Origin: Winogradskyella marincola
GTDB lineage: Bacteria; Bacteroidota; Bacteroidia; Flavobacteriales; Flavobacteriaceae
Length of the DNA stretch: 64,000 nucleotides
Reading direction: 5' to 3'
Assembly (NCBI RefSeq): GCF_029624125.1
Contig: NZ_JARSBN010000003.1
Coordinates: 62,001 to 126,000, forward strand
Below, one piece after another: positions 17,740 to 25,397 of the stretch. Below the pieces are notes generated by a model that saw nothing but the letters and a program-made list of their open reading frames with translations, did no database searches and was not told the DNA's origin. Position 1 is the stretch's first letter, and each line of letters begins with the position of its first letter. Both the position numbers and the translations under genes were made by a program.

Positions 17740-18577
17740 GATTTTGCGAGCAGGATTTTTTTCAACCATACAAGATCTTGGGAGGTTTGGTTACAGGGAT
17801 AAGGGTGTTCCTGTTTCTGGAGCTATGGATTTGTATTCTGCGCAGTTTGCAAATGCGTTATTAGGTAATACTAAAGATGCTGCGCTTATTGAAATGACAA
17901 TGCTTGGTGGGAAATTTCAGTTTTTAGAGCCAACTGTAATTGCGGTTTCAGGTGCTTTTATGAATCCAATGCTAAATGGTGAAGTTGTGCTTCAGAATAA
18001 ATTAATTAAAATTCAACCGAATGATGTATTGCATTTTGGTACAGCAGAGAAGGGGTTTAGGACATATTTGGCTGTAAAAGATGGCTTTAAAACCGAAACG
18101 ATTTTAGGAAGTAGGAGTATGTATCCATCTGTTACAACTCAAAGTGTTCTTAAAACGAATGACCAGATTATTTATAAGCCTTTTCAAGGTGTCCAACAAA
18201 CATTTTCTAAAGTGAGATATGATGATACGTGCTTAGAGTCCAGTGTTTTAGATGCTTTTAAGGGTGTGGAGTTTGGTATGCTTTCAGAAAATCAAAAGCA
18301 ACAATTGTTTTCAAAGGATTTTTCGGTCTCAAAGAATAACAATCGTATGGCATATCAGTTAGAGCCTAAGCTAGATAATAACTTGAAGCCAATATTAAGC
18401 TCGCCTGTTTTGCCAGGAACTGTTCAGTTAACACCCAATGGCACTTTAATTGTTTTAATGCGAGATTGCCAAACTACAGGAGGTTATCCTAGAGTGTTGC
18501 AGCTTACCCAAAGTGCAGTAAATGTGTTGAGTCAAAAAACTTTAGGAAACAGGTTGAGATTTGTTTTAAAAGAATAA
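17732..18577 (+). CDS. pxpC: 5-oxoprolinase subunit C (KipA / biotin-dependent carboxyltransferase-like)
   Basis: 281 residues, with the family N-terminus GFFSTIQDLGRFGYRDKGVP, the SGAMD block and a C-terminal MRDCQTTGGYPRVLQ. Homologous to allophanate hydrolase subunit 2. Last gene of the five-gene operon that starts at 13931; all junctions overlap or lie within 7 bp. No clear terminator follows. Confidence 0.94.
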   Translation: MLRILRAGFFSTIQDLGRFGYRDKGVPVSGAMDLYSAQFANALLGNTKDAALIEMTMLGGKFQFLEPTVIAVSGAFMNPMLNGEVVLQNKLIKIQPNDVLHFGTAEKGFRTYLAVKDGFKTETILGSRSMYPSVTTQSVLKTNDQIIYKPFQGVQQTFSKVRYDDTCLESSVLDAFKGVEFGMLSENQKQQLFSKDFSVSKNNNRMAYQLEPKLDNNLKPILSSPVLPGTVQLTPNGTLIVLMRDCQTTGGYPRVLQLTQSAVNVLSQKTLGNRLRFVLKE

Positions 18578-18661
18578 ATTTGTAAGAAAATAATGAATAA
18601 ATGTTTATATGTTTCATAATTTCAATACTTTAGTTTCTCTATTAATCAAAATCTCAACTTT

Positions 18662-19159
18662 ATGAAAAAATTATTATTACTGCTCTTGGGTCTAGTTATT
18701 GGCGTAGCAGGAACCTATTATTATTTATCAAGCAATCAAAATTTAGAAGAAATGACTAAACCAAAGGGATTAATTACACCAAGTGAAATTGAAGCATTAG
18801 ATCAAGCCTATAATAGCAGACATACTATTATTAGTGATTCATTAATTGGTACACCAGACAATAGGTCATCTTGGTATTCTATAGAAGAGATAGAGTCTTA
18901 TATCGCTTATGCAAAACAACAAGCAGGTTCTCTAGGATATACTTTAGATGGATTAAGACTTTATGCTGGTGCTTATCCAGACACTAAGGAGGGTCCAGGA
19001 TTAATGACCATGTTCTTTGTTCCAACAGGTTCCCAAAATGTTTCTGAAGGCTCTATAATGCCAACAGCTCAAGGTGGTGGAAGTAATGATTTAAAAGGTG
19101 CTGATGGATTGAATATTGGTCAGCATGGTTTTCCGCCGAGTGCTAATTATCCACAATAA
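18662..19159 (+). CDS. Membrane-anchored protein of unknown function (165 aa)
   Basis: Not recognised as a named family. An N-terminal hydrophobic segment (residues 3-22) acts as signal anchor or signal peptide. The exported part has a helical stretch (SWYSIEEIESYIAYAKQQAG) and a conserved-looking core (LDGLRLYAGAYP, GPGLMTMFFVPTGS), then a Gly-rich tail (GGGSNDL.. GQHGFPPSANYPQ). It is 8 bp upstream of three membrane paralogues and the histidine kinase, so it probably belongs to the same signalling unit. Confidence 0.65.
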   Translation: MKKLLLLLLGLVIGVAGTYYYLSSNQNLEEMTKPKGLITPSEIEALDQAYNSRHTIISDSLIGTPDNRSSWYSIEEIESYIAYAKQQAGSLGYTLDGLRLYAGAYPDTKEGPGLMTMFFVPTGSQNVSEGSIMPTAQGGGSNDLKGADGLNIGQHGFPPSANYPQ

Positions 19160-19167
19160 TCTAATTT

Positions 19168-19896
19168 ATGGATGAATTTTTAAAGGAAAATTATGCTTTA
19201 ATTACTTATTCCGTAGAGTTTTTTGCTTTTTTAGCAGGTTTAATTTCGTACAGAAAATATAAAACTACACCAGCAAGAATTATAGTTTATTTTTTAGGAT
19301 TTGCATTTGTTGTAGACTTGATTGGTCGATATCCTCATTTTTTATGGCAAATGGATTTGTTTCATCTTATTGAAGGAACTTTAATTGAAAGAAACTATTG
19401 GTGGTACACCATATTTTGGTGGTGTGGTTTATCATTTTTTGTTTATTATATAAACCATCAAATAGTTCAAAACATAAAGTTTAAGAGAATAATCCGTTTA
19501 GCATATTACTTATACCTACTTCAGGTAATATTAGCTTTGGTGTTTAGATTTGAATACTTGTTTAAACCAGATGAAAGGATAATTAAAATAGCAAGCCTTT
19601 GGATTGTAATGTTAAACATAATAATCTATTTTTTCGAAACCTTAAATTCTGAAAGAATCATTCGATTCTATAAATCTCTATATTTCTATTTTAATACAGC
19701 AATATTTATTTGGGTTTTGATCATGATTCCAATGGATTTTTTTGAGGCATATTTTAATCCAGAGGATTGGAACTATGTTCTTTTTAAATGGAAGATATAT
19801 TTATCACTAAATATTTTCTTGTATTTAACTATTTCTAGCGCATTAATCTTTTGCGCCCCTGAAAACAAGCTGTTATTTTCTAATGGAAGGACTTGA
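19168..19896 (+). CDS. Seven-helix membrane protein, paralogue 1 of 3
   Basis: 242 residues with about seven hydrophobic segments and almost no soluble part. Blocks shared with the next two genes: MDEFLKENY at the start, LIEGTLIERNYWWYTIFWW, IASLWIVML, IYFFETLNSERI and VLFKWKIYLSLNIFLYL. I know of no assigned function. It overlaps paralogue 2 by 14 bp and sits in an operon that ends with a sensor kinase. Confidence 0.7.
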   Translation: MDEFLKENYALITYSVEFFAFLAGLISYRKYKTTPARIIVYFLGFAFVVDLIGRYPHFLWQMDLFHLIEGTLIERNYWWYTIFWWCGLSFFVYYINHQIVQNIKFKRIIRLAYYLYLLQVILALVFRFEYLFKPDERIIKIASLWIVMLNIIIYFFETLNSERIIRFYKSLYFYFNTAIFIWVLIMIPMDFFEAYFNPEDWNYVLFKWKIYLSLNIFLYLTISSALIFCAPENKLLFSNGRT

Positions 19897-20620
19897 TGAA
19901 TTCTTAAAGGAGAATTATGGATTAATTACCAATTTGGTAGAATTAATACCAGCCATTATTGGTTTAATTTTATTTAAGAAATATAAAAATACACCTGTAA
20001 AATATATAATATACTTTTTAATCTATGTTTTTTTTCTAGAATTAATTGGCGGCTATCCTGTTTTCCTTAAGGATATAGGATATTTTTATTTAATAGAGGG
20101 TACGCTTATAGAACAAAATCATTGGTGGTATACAATTTTCTGGTGGATTGGTTTGTCTACTATAGTGGCATACGTAAACTATCAGATAGTAGGAGAAAAG
20201 CGTTTGAAAAAGATTATTAAGTATGCTTATGGTTTATATTTATTGCAGGTAATTTTATATATCATTTTTAATTTCAAAAGTATATTTAGTCCTGAACGTT
20301 TTATAAGCATAGCAAGCTTATGGATAGTAATGCTGTGTATTATAATTTATTTTTTTGAAACTCTTAATTCAGATAAAATAGTTCTTTTTTTTAAGTCTTT
20401 TTATTTTTATTTCAATTCCATATTCTTTGTATGGATTTTAGTAATTATGCCCTTAGAATTTTTTCAAGATTATTTCATTAAGGAGGATTGGAATTTTGTT
20501 CTTTTTAAATGGAAAATTCATTTAACACTAAATATATTTCTTTATTTATCTTTAGCAATGGCACTTATATTCTGTGACTCAGAAAATAAGGTATCTATTA
20601 GTAATGGAAAGTATAGATAA
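19883..20620 (+). CDS. Seven-helix membrane protein, paralogue 2 of 3
   Basis: 245 residues, colinear with its neighbours (MEGLDEFLKENYGLI, LIEGTLIEQNHWWYTIFWW, IASLWIVML, VLFKWKIHLTLNIFLYL). Its ATG is in the last codons of paralogue 1 and its own 3' end contains the ATG of paralogue 3 in the same relative place (AGTAATGGAA versus TCTAATGGAA), so the repeating unit of the duplication is a whole gene with its overlap. Confidence 0.7.
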   Translation: MEGLDEFLKENYGLITNLVELIPAIIGLILFKKYKNTPVKYIIYFLIYVFFLELIGGYPVFLKDIGYFYLIEGTLIEQNHWWYTIFWWIGLSTIVAYVNYQIVGEKRLKKIIKYAYGLYLLQVILYIIFNFKSIFSPERFISIASLWIVMLCIIIYFFETLNSDKIVLFFKSFYFYFNSIFFVWILVIMPLEFFQDYFIKEDWNFVLFKWKIHLTLNIFLYLSLAMALIFCDSENKVSISNGKYR

Positions 20621-21317
20621 TTTTTTAAAAGCTAATTATAGTTTTATTACCCATTTTGTAGAATTTGTACCTGCATTATTAGGTATTGTTGTTTTTAATA
20701 AATACAAAAAGACAACAGCGAAATATATCATCTACTTTTTAATCTATGTGTTTGTTATAGATTTAGTAGGTGAGTACCCAAATGTTCTTATAGATAATGG
20801 ATATTTCCACCTTATCGAAGGTACCTTGATTGAGCGAAATTATTGGTGGTTTAATTTGACTTGGTTTATTGGTTTGTCGAGCATAATGGTATATGTAAAC
20901 TATAGTATTTCTAAGTCTAGGTTATTTAGAAAAATTCTTAAATATGGATACCTCTTATATCTTCTACAAATAATTTTTTATACAATATTTAAATTTGAAG
21001 ATCTATTTGGTTCAGGTTACTTCATAAGTATTGCGAGCCTTTGGATTGTTTTACTAAGTATAAGTGTTTATTTTTTTGAAATTTTAAATTCAAAAAGAAT
21101 AGTTTTATTCTATAAATCAATTTACTTTTATTTCAATACTTTATTTTTTATTTGGATTTTGATAACTATGCCTTTAGACTTTTTTGAGGTGTATTTTATC
21201 AAAGAGGATGGAAATTTTGTTATTTTTAAATGGAAAATTTACTTGTTATCAAATACATTTCTTTATTTATCTCTGGCAGTAGCACTTTTGTTGTGCAAAA
21301 CGGAAAACGAATCATAA
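20604..21317 (+). CDS. Seven-helix membrane protein, paralogue 3 of 3
   Basis: 237 residues from ATG 20604 (MESIDNFLKANYSF), which aligns with the start of the other copies; the in-frame ATG at 20574 adds ten residues with no counterpart. Shared blocks: LIEGTLIERNYWWF, IASLWIVLL, VYFFEILNSKRI, FKWKIYLLSNTFLYL. It overlaps paralogue 2 by 17 bp and runs into the kinase gene. Confidence 0.7.
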   Translation: MESIDNFLKANYSFITHFVEFVPALLGIVVFNKYKKTTAKYIIYFLIYVFVIDLVGEYPNVLIDNGYFHLIEGTLIERNYWWFNLTWFIGLSSIMVYVNYSISKSRLFRKILKYGYLLYLLQIIFYTIFKFEDLFGSGYFISIASLWIVLLSISVYFFEILNSKRIVLFYKSIYFYFNTLFFIWILITMPLDFFEVYFIKEDGNFVIFKWKIYLLSNTFLYLSLAVALLLCKTENES

Positions 21318-22096
21318 GTACTGAGGCAGAACGTAACCTCATAGTTTATATGATCATTGTACTATTAGTTATATGTACTTTGGTTATTTTGTTTTTTGTT
21401 ATTTACCAAAAACGTAAAAACCAATTATTATTAAAAAACATTGAACAACAAAAGCAATTTGACGAAGAGCTTATAAAAACACAACAGGAAATTCAGGAGC
21501 AAACCCTTAAGAATGTTGGTAGAGAACTACATGACAATGTTGGTCAGTTATTAGCCTTTGCAACTATGCAAATGAATAGTGTCTATAGAAATGCTTCTGA
21601 AGACCTAAAACCTAAAGTAGACAATGCATCAGAAGCTTTAAAGGAAAGTTTGGCTGAAGTCAGAGCTTTATCGAAATCATTGAACAGTGATGTGATGCAG
21701 AATTTGGGTTTTAAAACGATTTTAGAAAATGAAATCAATCGCTTAAACAAATCTGGGTTAATAGAAGCGACCTTTAATATTGAAGGAGAAAACCATCTCC
21801 TTGAGAATAAAAAAGATGAAATTATTTTGTTTAGAATAATACAAGAGTTTCTTTCTAATACCTTAAAATATGCTGAAGCTGAAACCTTAAAAGTTTATTT
21901 AGAATATGCTACAGATAAGCTTAAAATTAAGGTTGAAGATGACGGAGTAGGTTTTGATCTTAAAAGTGCTGAACAAGGCTCTGGAATGACCAATATGAAA
22001 AAACGTGCAGAGCTTATAGAAGCAGAATTTAATTTAGAGTCTGAGCCAGATAAAGGAACTGTGCTTACAATTACTTATCCTTATCGAAGTGTTTAG
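21230..22096 (+). CDS. Sensor histidine kinase (HisKA_3 / NarL-partner type)
   Basis: Up to 288 residues: one membrane helix (about 39-61), a short coiled coil, HisKA_3 with the phospho-acceptor His in GRELHDNVGQ, and a HATPase with EDDGVGFD and GSGMTNMKKRAE. It has no sensor domain of its own, so the membrane proteins encoded upstream may sense for it. The start is uncertain: ATG 21230 overlaps paralogue 3 by 88 bp; GTG 21293 or ATG 21350 (which keeps the helix) are alternatives. No LuxR-type regulator is next to it. It overlaps the converging synthase gene by 4 bp. Confidence 0.88.
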   Translation: MENLLVIKYISLFISGSSTFVVQNGKRIISTEAERNLIVYMIIVLLVICTLVILFFVIYQKRKNQLLLKNIEQQKQFDEELIKTQQEIQEQTLKNVGRELHDNVGQLLAFATMQMNSVYRNASEDLKPKVDNASEALKESLAEVRALSKSLNSDVMQNLGFKTILENEINRLNKSGLIEATFNIEGENHLLENKKDEIILFRIIQEFLSNTLKYAEAETLKVYLEYATDKLKIKVEDDGVGFDLKSAEQGSGMTNMKKRAELIEAEFNLESEPDKGTVLTITYPYRSV

Positions 22097-22797
22097 CTTT
22101 CACACGCTTCCCATAAAGCATCATTAGGTAGAGGTGCTGTAATACCTAGTTTTTCTTTCTTTACAGGATGTGTAAATTCTAGTTTTCTGGCGTGTAAGCT
22201 TATGCTGGCATCTTTGTTACTTCTTGGAAAACCATACTTTAAATCTCCCTTTATAGGGCACCCAATTTTAGCTAACTGACAACGAATTTGGTGATGTCTA
22301 CCTGTTTCTAAATCAATCTCAAGTAAGTAGAAATTATCTAAAGTTTTTAAGATACGATAATTTAAAATTGCTTTTTTACTGCCTTCAACTTCGTTATCAA
22401 AGGCAGTAGATTTATTGTTTTTTGGGTTTTTCTTCAACCAGTTAACCAGTCGGTCTTGAGATTTAGGTGGTTTGTTTTTTACCAAAGCCCAATAGGTTTT
22501 ATTGGTTTTCTTTTCAGCAAATAGTTTATTTAAACGCGGTAAGGCTTTACTGGTTTTAGCAAAAAGCACAATACCTGTAGTTGGTCTGTCTAAACGGTGT
22601 ACTACACCCAAATACACGTTTCCTAGTTTGTCATATTTATCTTTTAAAAAGTCTTTTACAACATCACTTAATGGTTTATCACCAGTTTTGTCACCTTGTA
22701 CGATATCACCAGCACGCTTGTTAACCACAATAATGTGGTTGTCTTCGTATAGAACTTGTAAGTTAGATTTGTTAGATCTGTTAGATGCTTTAGACAT
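22093..22797 (-). CDS. RluA-family pseudouridine synthase
   Basis: 234 residues. The RluA catalytic motif VHRLDRPTTGIVLFAKT carries Asp70; the RHHQIRCQLA block and the KYGFPRS region follow. It isomerises specific uridines in rRNA or tRNA; the target site cannot be told. The first residues, MSKASNRSNKSN, are encoded by a period-9 repeat array (22762-22806), which also supplies the ATG; the conserved part starts at LQVLYEDNHIIVVNK. An in-frame start after the array is not available as ATG. Confidence 0.9.
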   Translation of the reverse strand: MSKASNRSNKSNLQVLYEDNHIIVVNKRAGDIVQGDKTGDKPLSDVVKDFLKDKYDKLGNVYLGVVHRLDRPTTGIVLFAKTSKALPRLNKLFAEKKTNKTYWALVKNKPPKSQDRLVNWLKKNPKNNKSTAFDNEVEGSKKAILNYRILKTLDNFYLLEIDLETGRHHQIRCQLAKIGCPIKGDLKYGFPRSNKDASISLHARKLEFTHPVKKEKLGITAPLPNDALWEACES

Positions 22798-22806
22798 GTT
22801 AGATTT
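22762..22806 (-). repeat. Period-9 array at the RluA-type start and S23 stop
   Basis: Five 9-bp units read on the minus strand: AAATCTAAC, ATGTCTAAA, GCATCTAAC, AGATCTAAC, AAATCTAAC. The second holds the start codon of the pseudouridine synthase; the first overlaps the TAA of the upstream S23 remnant. On the plus strand its TTAGA orientation is opposite to the array at 23181-23216. Confidence 0.8.
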
Positions 22807-23156
22807 TTAGAGAGGATTTAAATTTTGAAATCATTTTTATAATTTCATTTAAGTCATTGTTTACTTTCTTTAACTCTTGTTCTGAGATAAATTTTAAATC
22901 ATAAGCAATTAATAACTGTGTTTCTATTTCGTAAGCAGAACCTATTGATATGGTTAAGAATCTAATAAAAATCTTTGTTGGAAGATCTCGCTGAGCCTTC
23001 TGCAATATTTGAAGGAATAGAAACAGAGGCTCTTCTTAATTGATTTACTAAACCAAATTTTTCTGTCTCTGGAAAATTAGATGTTAATTTATAGATTACA
23101 GAACAGAAAGCTCTACTTCTTTGCCATATTTGAAGTTCTTTAAACTTATGAGTCAT
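22799..23156 (-). pseudogene. Four-helix-bundle protein (S23/IVS family), frameshifted
   Basis: Two overlapping frames together encode one protein of about 118 residues. The first gives MTHKFKELQIWQRSRAFCSV.. up to NIAEGSARSSNKDFY, then stops at 22962. The second continues with IRFLTISIGSAYEIETQLL.. to KSSLKI. Removing one T from the T5 run (A5 at 22967-22971 on the plus strand) joins NKDF to IRFL and restores the family sequence. This is either a true single-base insertion or a homopolymer error. The family is known from 23S rRNA intervening sequences and scattered chromosomal copies; function unclear. Confidence 0.85.
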
Positions 23157-23180
23157 AGAAATTAATTTAGTAAAAAAGAG

Positions 23181-23216
23181 CGATCTAACTAGTCTAACAA
23201 TCCAATTGATCTAATT
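23181..23216 (+). repeat. Period-9 array between S23 remnant and panB
   Basis: Units CGATCTAAC, TAGTCTAAC, AATCCAATT (degenerate), GATCTAATT. It touches the panB stop codon. Its orientation is inverted relative to the array at 22762-22806, so the S23 gene is bracketed. Confidence 0.65.
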
Positions 23217-24034
23217 TAGTATTGCTCTTTCTCATTAGGAAAATCCTGACTCTTTACATCTTCAACATACTGACCAATGGCATTAGTCATGTCTTCATAA
23301 AGATTCATGTAGCGACGCAAAAATCTAGGATTAAATTCGTGGGTCATACCAATCATATCATGCACAACCAGTACCTGGCCATCAACACCATCACCAGCTC
23401 CAATACCAATTACAGGAATGCTTACGCTCTCTGCAACCTCTTTTGCCAAAGCAGCAGGTATTTTTTCTAATACAATGGCAAAACAACCTGCTTTTTCCAG
23501 CATTTTAGCATCCTCTCTTAAGCGTTCGGCTTCTTGTTCTTCTTTAGCTCTTACTGTGTAAGTCCCAAATTTATATATGGATTGAGGTGTAAGACCTAAA
23601 TGTCCCATTACCGGAATTCCAGCATTTAAAATACGCTTTATAGAATCTTTAATTTCTTTTCCACCTTCGAGTTTTACAGCATGTCCACCAGATTCTTTCA
23701 TAATTCTAATAGCAGAGCGAAGCGCTTCTTTAGGGTCACTTTGATACGTGCCAAAAGGCAAATCTACTACAACCAAAGATCGGTCAATAGCTCTAACCAC
23801 TGATGAGGCATGATAAATCATTTGGTCTAATGTTATAGGCAGTGTTGTTTCGTGACCAGCCATTACGTTACTTGCAGAATCACCAACTAAAATAACATCA
23901 ACTCCTGCACCATCTACAATTTTTGCCATTGTATAGTCGTATGCGGTAAGCATTGATATTTTTTCGCCTCTAGACTTCATTTCTACAAGGCTTTTTACGG
24001 TTATTCTTTTATATTCTTTTTTTGCTACTGACAT
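23216..24034 (-). CDS. panB: 3-methyl-2-oxobutanoate hydroxymethyltransferase
   Basis: 272 residues, the usual PanB length. It adds a hydroxymethyl group from methylene-tetrahydrofolate to 2-ketoisovalerate, the first step of pantothenate synthesis. Visible are the Mg ligands Asp52 ([10 protein letters not shown]) and Asp91 ([10 protein letters not shown]), the VKLEGG block, GHLGLTPQS and [14 protein letters not shown]. The other pan genes are not in the window. Confidence 0.95.
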   Translation of the reverse strand: MSVAKKEYKRITVKSLVEMKSRGEKISMLTAYDYTMAKIVDGAGVDVILVGDSASNVMAGHETTLPITLDQMIYHASSVVRAIDRSLVVVDLPFGTYQSDPKEALRSAIRIMKESGGHAVKLEGGKEIKDSIKRILNAGIPVMGHLGLTPQSIYKFGTYTVRAKEEQEAERLREDAKMLEKAGCFAIVLEKIPAALAKEVAESVSIPVIGIGAGDGVDGQVLVVHDMIGMTHEFNPRFLRRYMNLYEDMTNAIGQYVEDVKSQDFPNEKEQY

Positions 24035-24148
24035 AATGTTTTAAAAATTAGTGTCTGTAAAATTAACAAATAGTTTTAAAATTAGAGTCAAACTATTTAT
24101 CTATATTACCATAATTTTAGATGTTAAAAAAGAGTTAAAAAGAAAAAA

Positions 24149-24173
24149 TAACTAACTGAATTATAGTTAGTTT
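24149..24173. other. Hairpin between panB and the broken peptide gene
   Basis: AACTAACT (24150-24157) and AGTTAGTT (24165-24172) form a perfect 8-bp stem with a 7-nt loop. On the minus strand it is followed by a T-rich run, as in a terminator, but it lies upstream of panB; on the plus strand it precedes the peptide gene. Role undecided. Confidence 0.35.
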
Positions 24174-24222
24174 TAGTTTTGAAAGCTATTTTGTCTTAAT
24201 TAATCAATTTAAAACAAAAATT

Positions 24223-24471
24223 ATGAAAAAAACAATATTTACTTGTATCTGCGCATTAGGATTTTTATCATTTATTTCTAACTAAAATATAAAGAATGAT
24301 AATACCATTGAAGATGACTGTGATTTATCTATAACAATTAATGGTGGCCCAGGATGTATTTATAATAACACATACCCAGGGTGGTGCACTGAAGAAGAAA
24401 TGGAAGCTTTTGCTAATAATGTATATAGTTCTCCAGGCTGTAATAGACCAAATGTACCAACGAAAGCCTAG
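24223..24471 (+). pseudogene. Small secreted Cys-containing peptide, interrupted by an in-frame stop
   Basis: ATG 24223 gives a signal-peptide-like start (MKKTIFTCICALGFLSFISN), then TAA at 24283-24285. The same frame stays open for 61 more residues: a start NIKNDNTIEDD, four Cys spread over the body (CDL, PGCIY, GWCTEE, PGCNR) and an end NVPTKA before TAG. One C-to-T change (CAA to TAA) would explain it, because ..SNQN is a normal mature start after such a signal. It precedes GLPGLI and TonB-receptor-like genes. It resembles no family I can name. Confidence 0.55.
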
Positions 24472-24539
24472 CTTTAATTAAGAATTAAATTTAAAAATAA
24501 CCAAGTTAAAGACAAAATAGTTTTTTTATAGTAAGAATT

Positions 24540-25397
24540 ATGAAATATTACACACTCCTTATTTTTTTAGTTTCAGCAATCGGTATATCACAACAAGATA
24601 ATAATTTAAAAGAAGTGAGCTATACGTTTAATGTAAATATATTTAATTATAGTGAAGGTATAGAGTATAAATCTAAGCTCTTTTTTAATGATAGCACTAG
24701 CCTTTTCATTTACAATAACAGTAGCATAGAAGGGGAATCGGGCTTTTTTAAAAAAGTAAAAAATAGAGCTAATAGTTCAAATTATGTACATCTTTTTAGA
24801 GATTATGATGATATTGGTTATAAGTTTTTTTATAATTTTAACACAAAGGAACTAACTTGTAGAGAGTTGCTTAGAGAACAGTATGAGGTTATTGTAAAAG
24901 AAAAGGATATTGAATTCAATTGGGAAATAACAAAAGAGACTAAGCAAATAGGTAAATTTATATGTTACAAAGCTTTAACAAAAAATTTTAGGGGAAGAAA
25001 TTATGAGGCTTGGTTTACTTACGATATTCCTGTAGCTACGGGACCTTGGAAGTTTCATGGCTTACCAGGTCTAATATTGGAAGTACACGATGATAAAAAT
25101 TTAGTGGATATTACTTTTAATAGTATATCTGATAATATAGAAGAAAAAATTGAGTTTTCTGAGCCTACATCTGACGAAATTATGAGTTTAGATGAATATT
25201 TAATAGAAAACTTTAGATTGTATACAAGTTTTATTGATAACCAAAAAGGATTAAAAGCTACAGGGCAGCTACCATCAAACACTATGCCCTTAAATTATAT
25301 GAATTTAGAATATAATAAAGAACAAATAAAACTACTCAATTCATATAATCAAATTGAGTACGATGCTTATGAAAAATCACTTAAATCGAAAGAATGA
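24540..25397 (+). CDS. GLPGLI family protein
   Basis: 285 residues with an N-terminal signal peptide (MKYYTLLIFLVSAIGISQQ). The motif that names the family, GPWKFHGLPGLILEV, is at about residues 164-178. GLPGLI proteins are exported Bacteroidota proteins of unknown function that often stand beside TonB-receptor-like genes, as here: the next gene starts inside its 3' end. The broken Cys-peptide gene lies 68 bp upstream. Confidence 0.9.
   Translation: MKYYTLLIFLVSAIGISQQDNNLKEVSYTFNVNIFNYSEGIEYKSKLFFNDSTSLFIYNNSSIEGESGFFKKVKNRANSSNYVHLFRDYDDIGYKFFYNFNTKELTCRELLREQYEVIVKEKDIEFNWEITKETKQIGKFICYKALTKNFRGRNYEAWFTYDIPVATGPWKFHGLPGLILEVHDDKNLVDITFNSISDNIEEKIEFSEPTSDEIMSLDEYLIENFRLYTSFIDNQKGLKATGQLPSNTMPLNYMNLEYNKEQIKLLNSYNQIEYDAYEKSLKSKE

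Noticed and set aside
22762..23216. Period-9 arrays as a short CRISPR array
   Set aside because: Units are only 9 bp with no spacers and no cas genes nearby.
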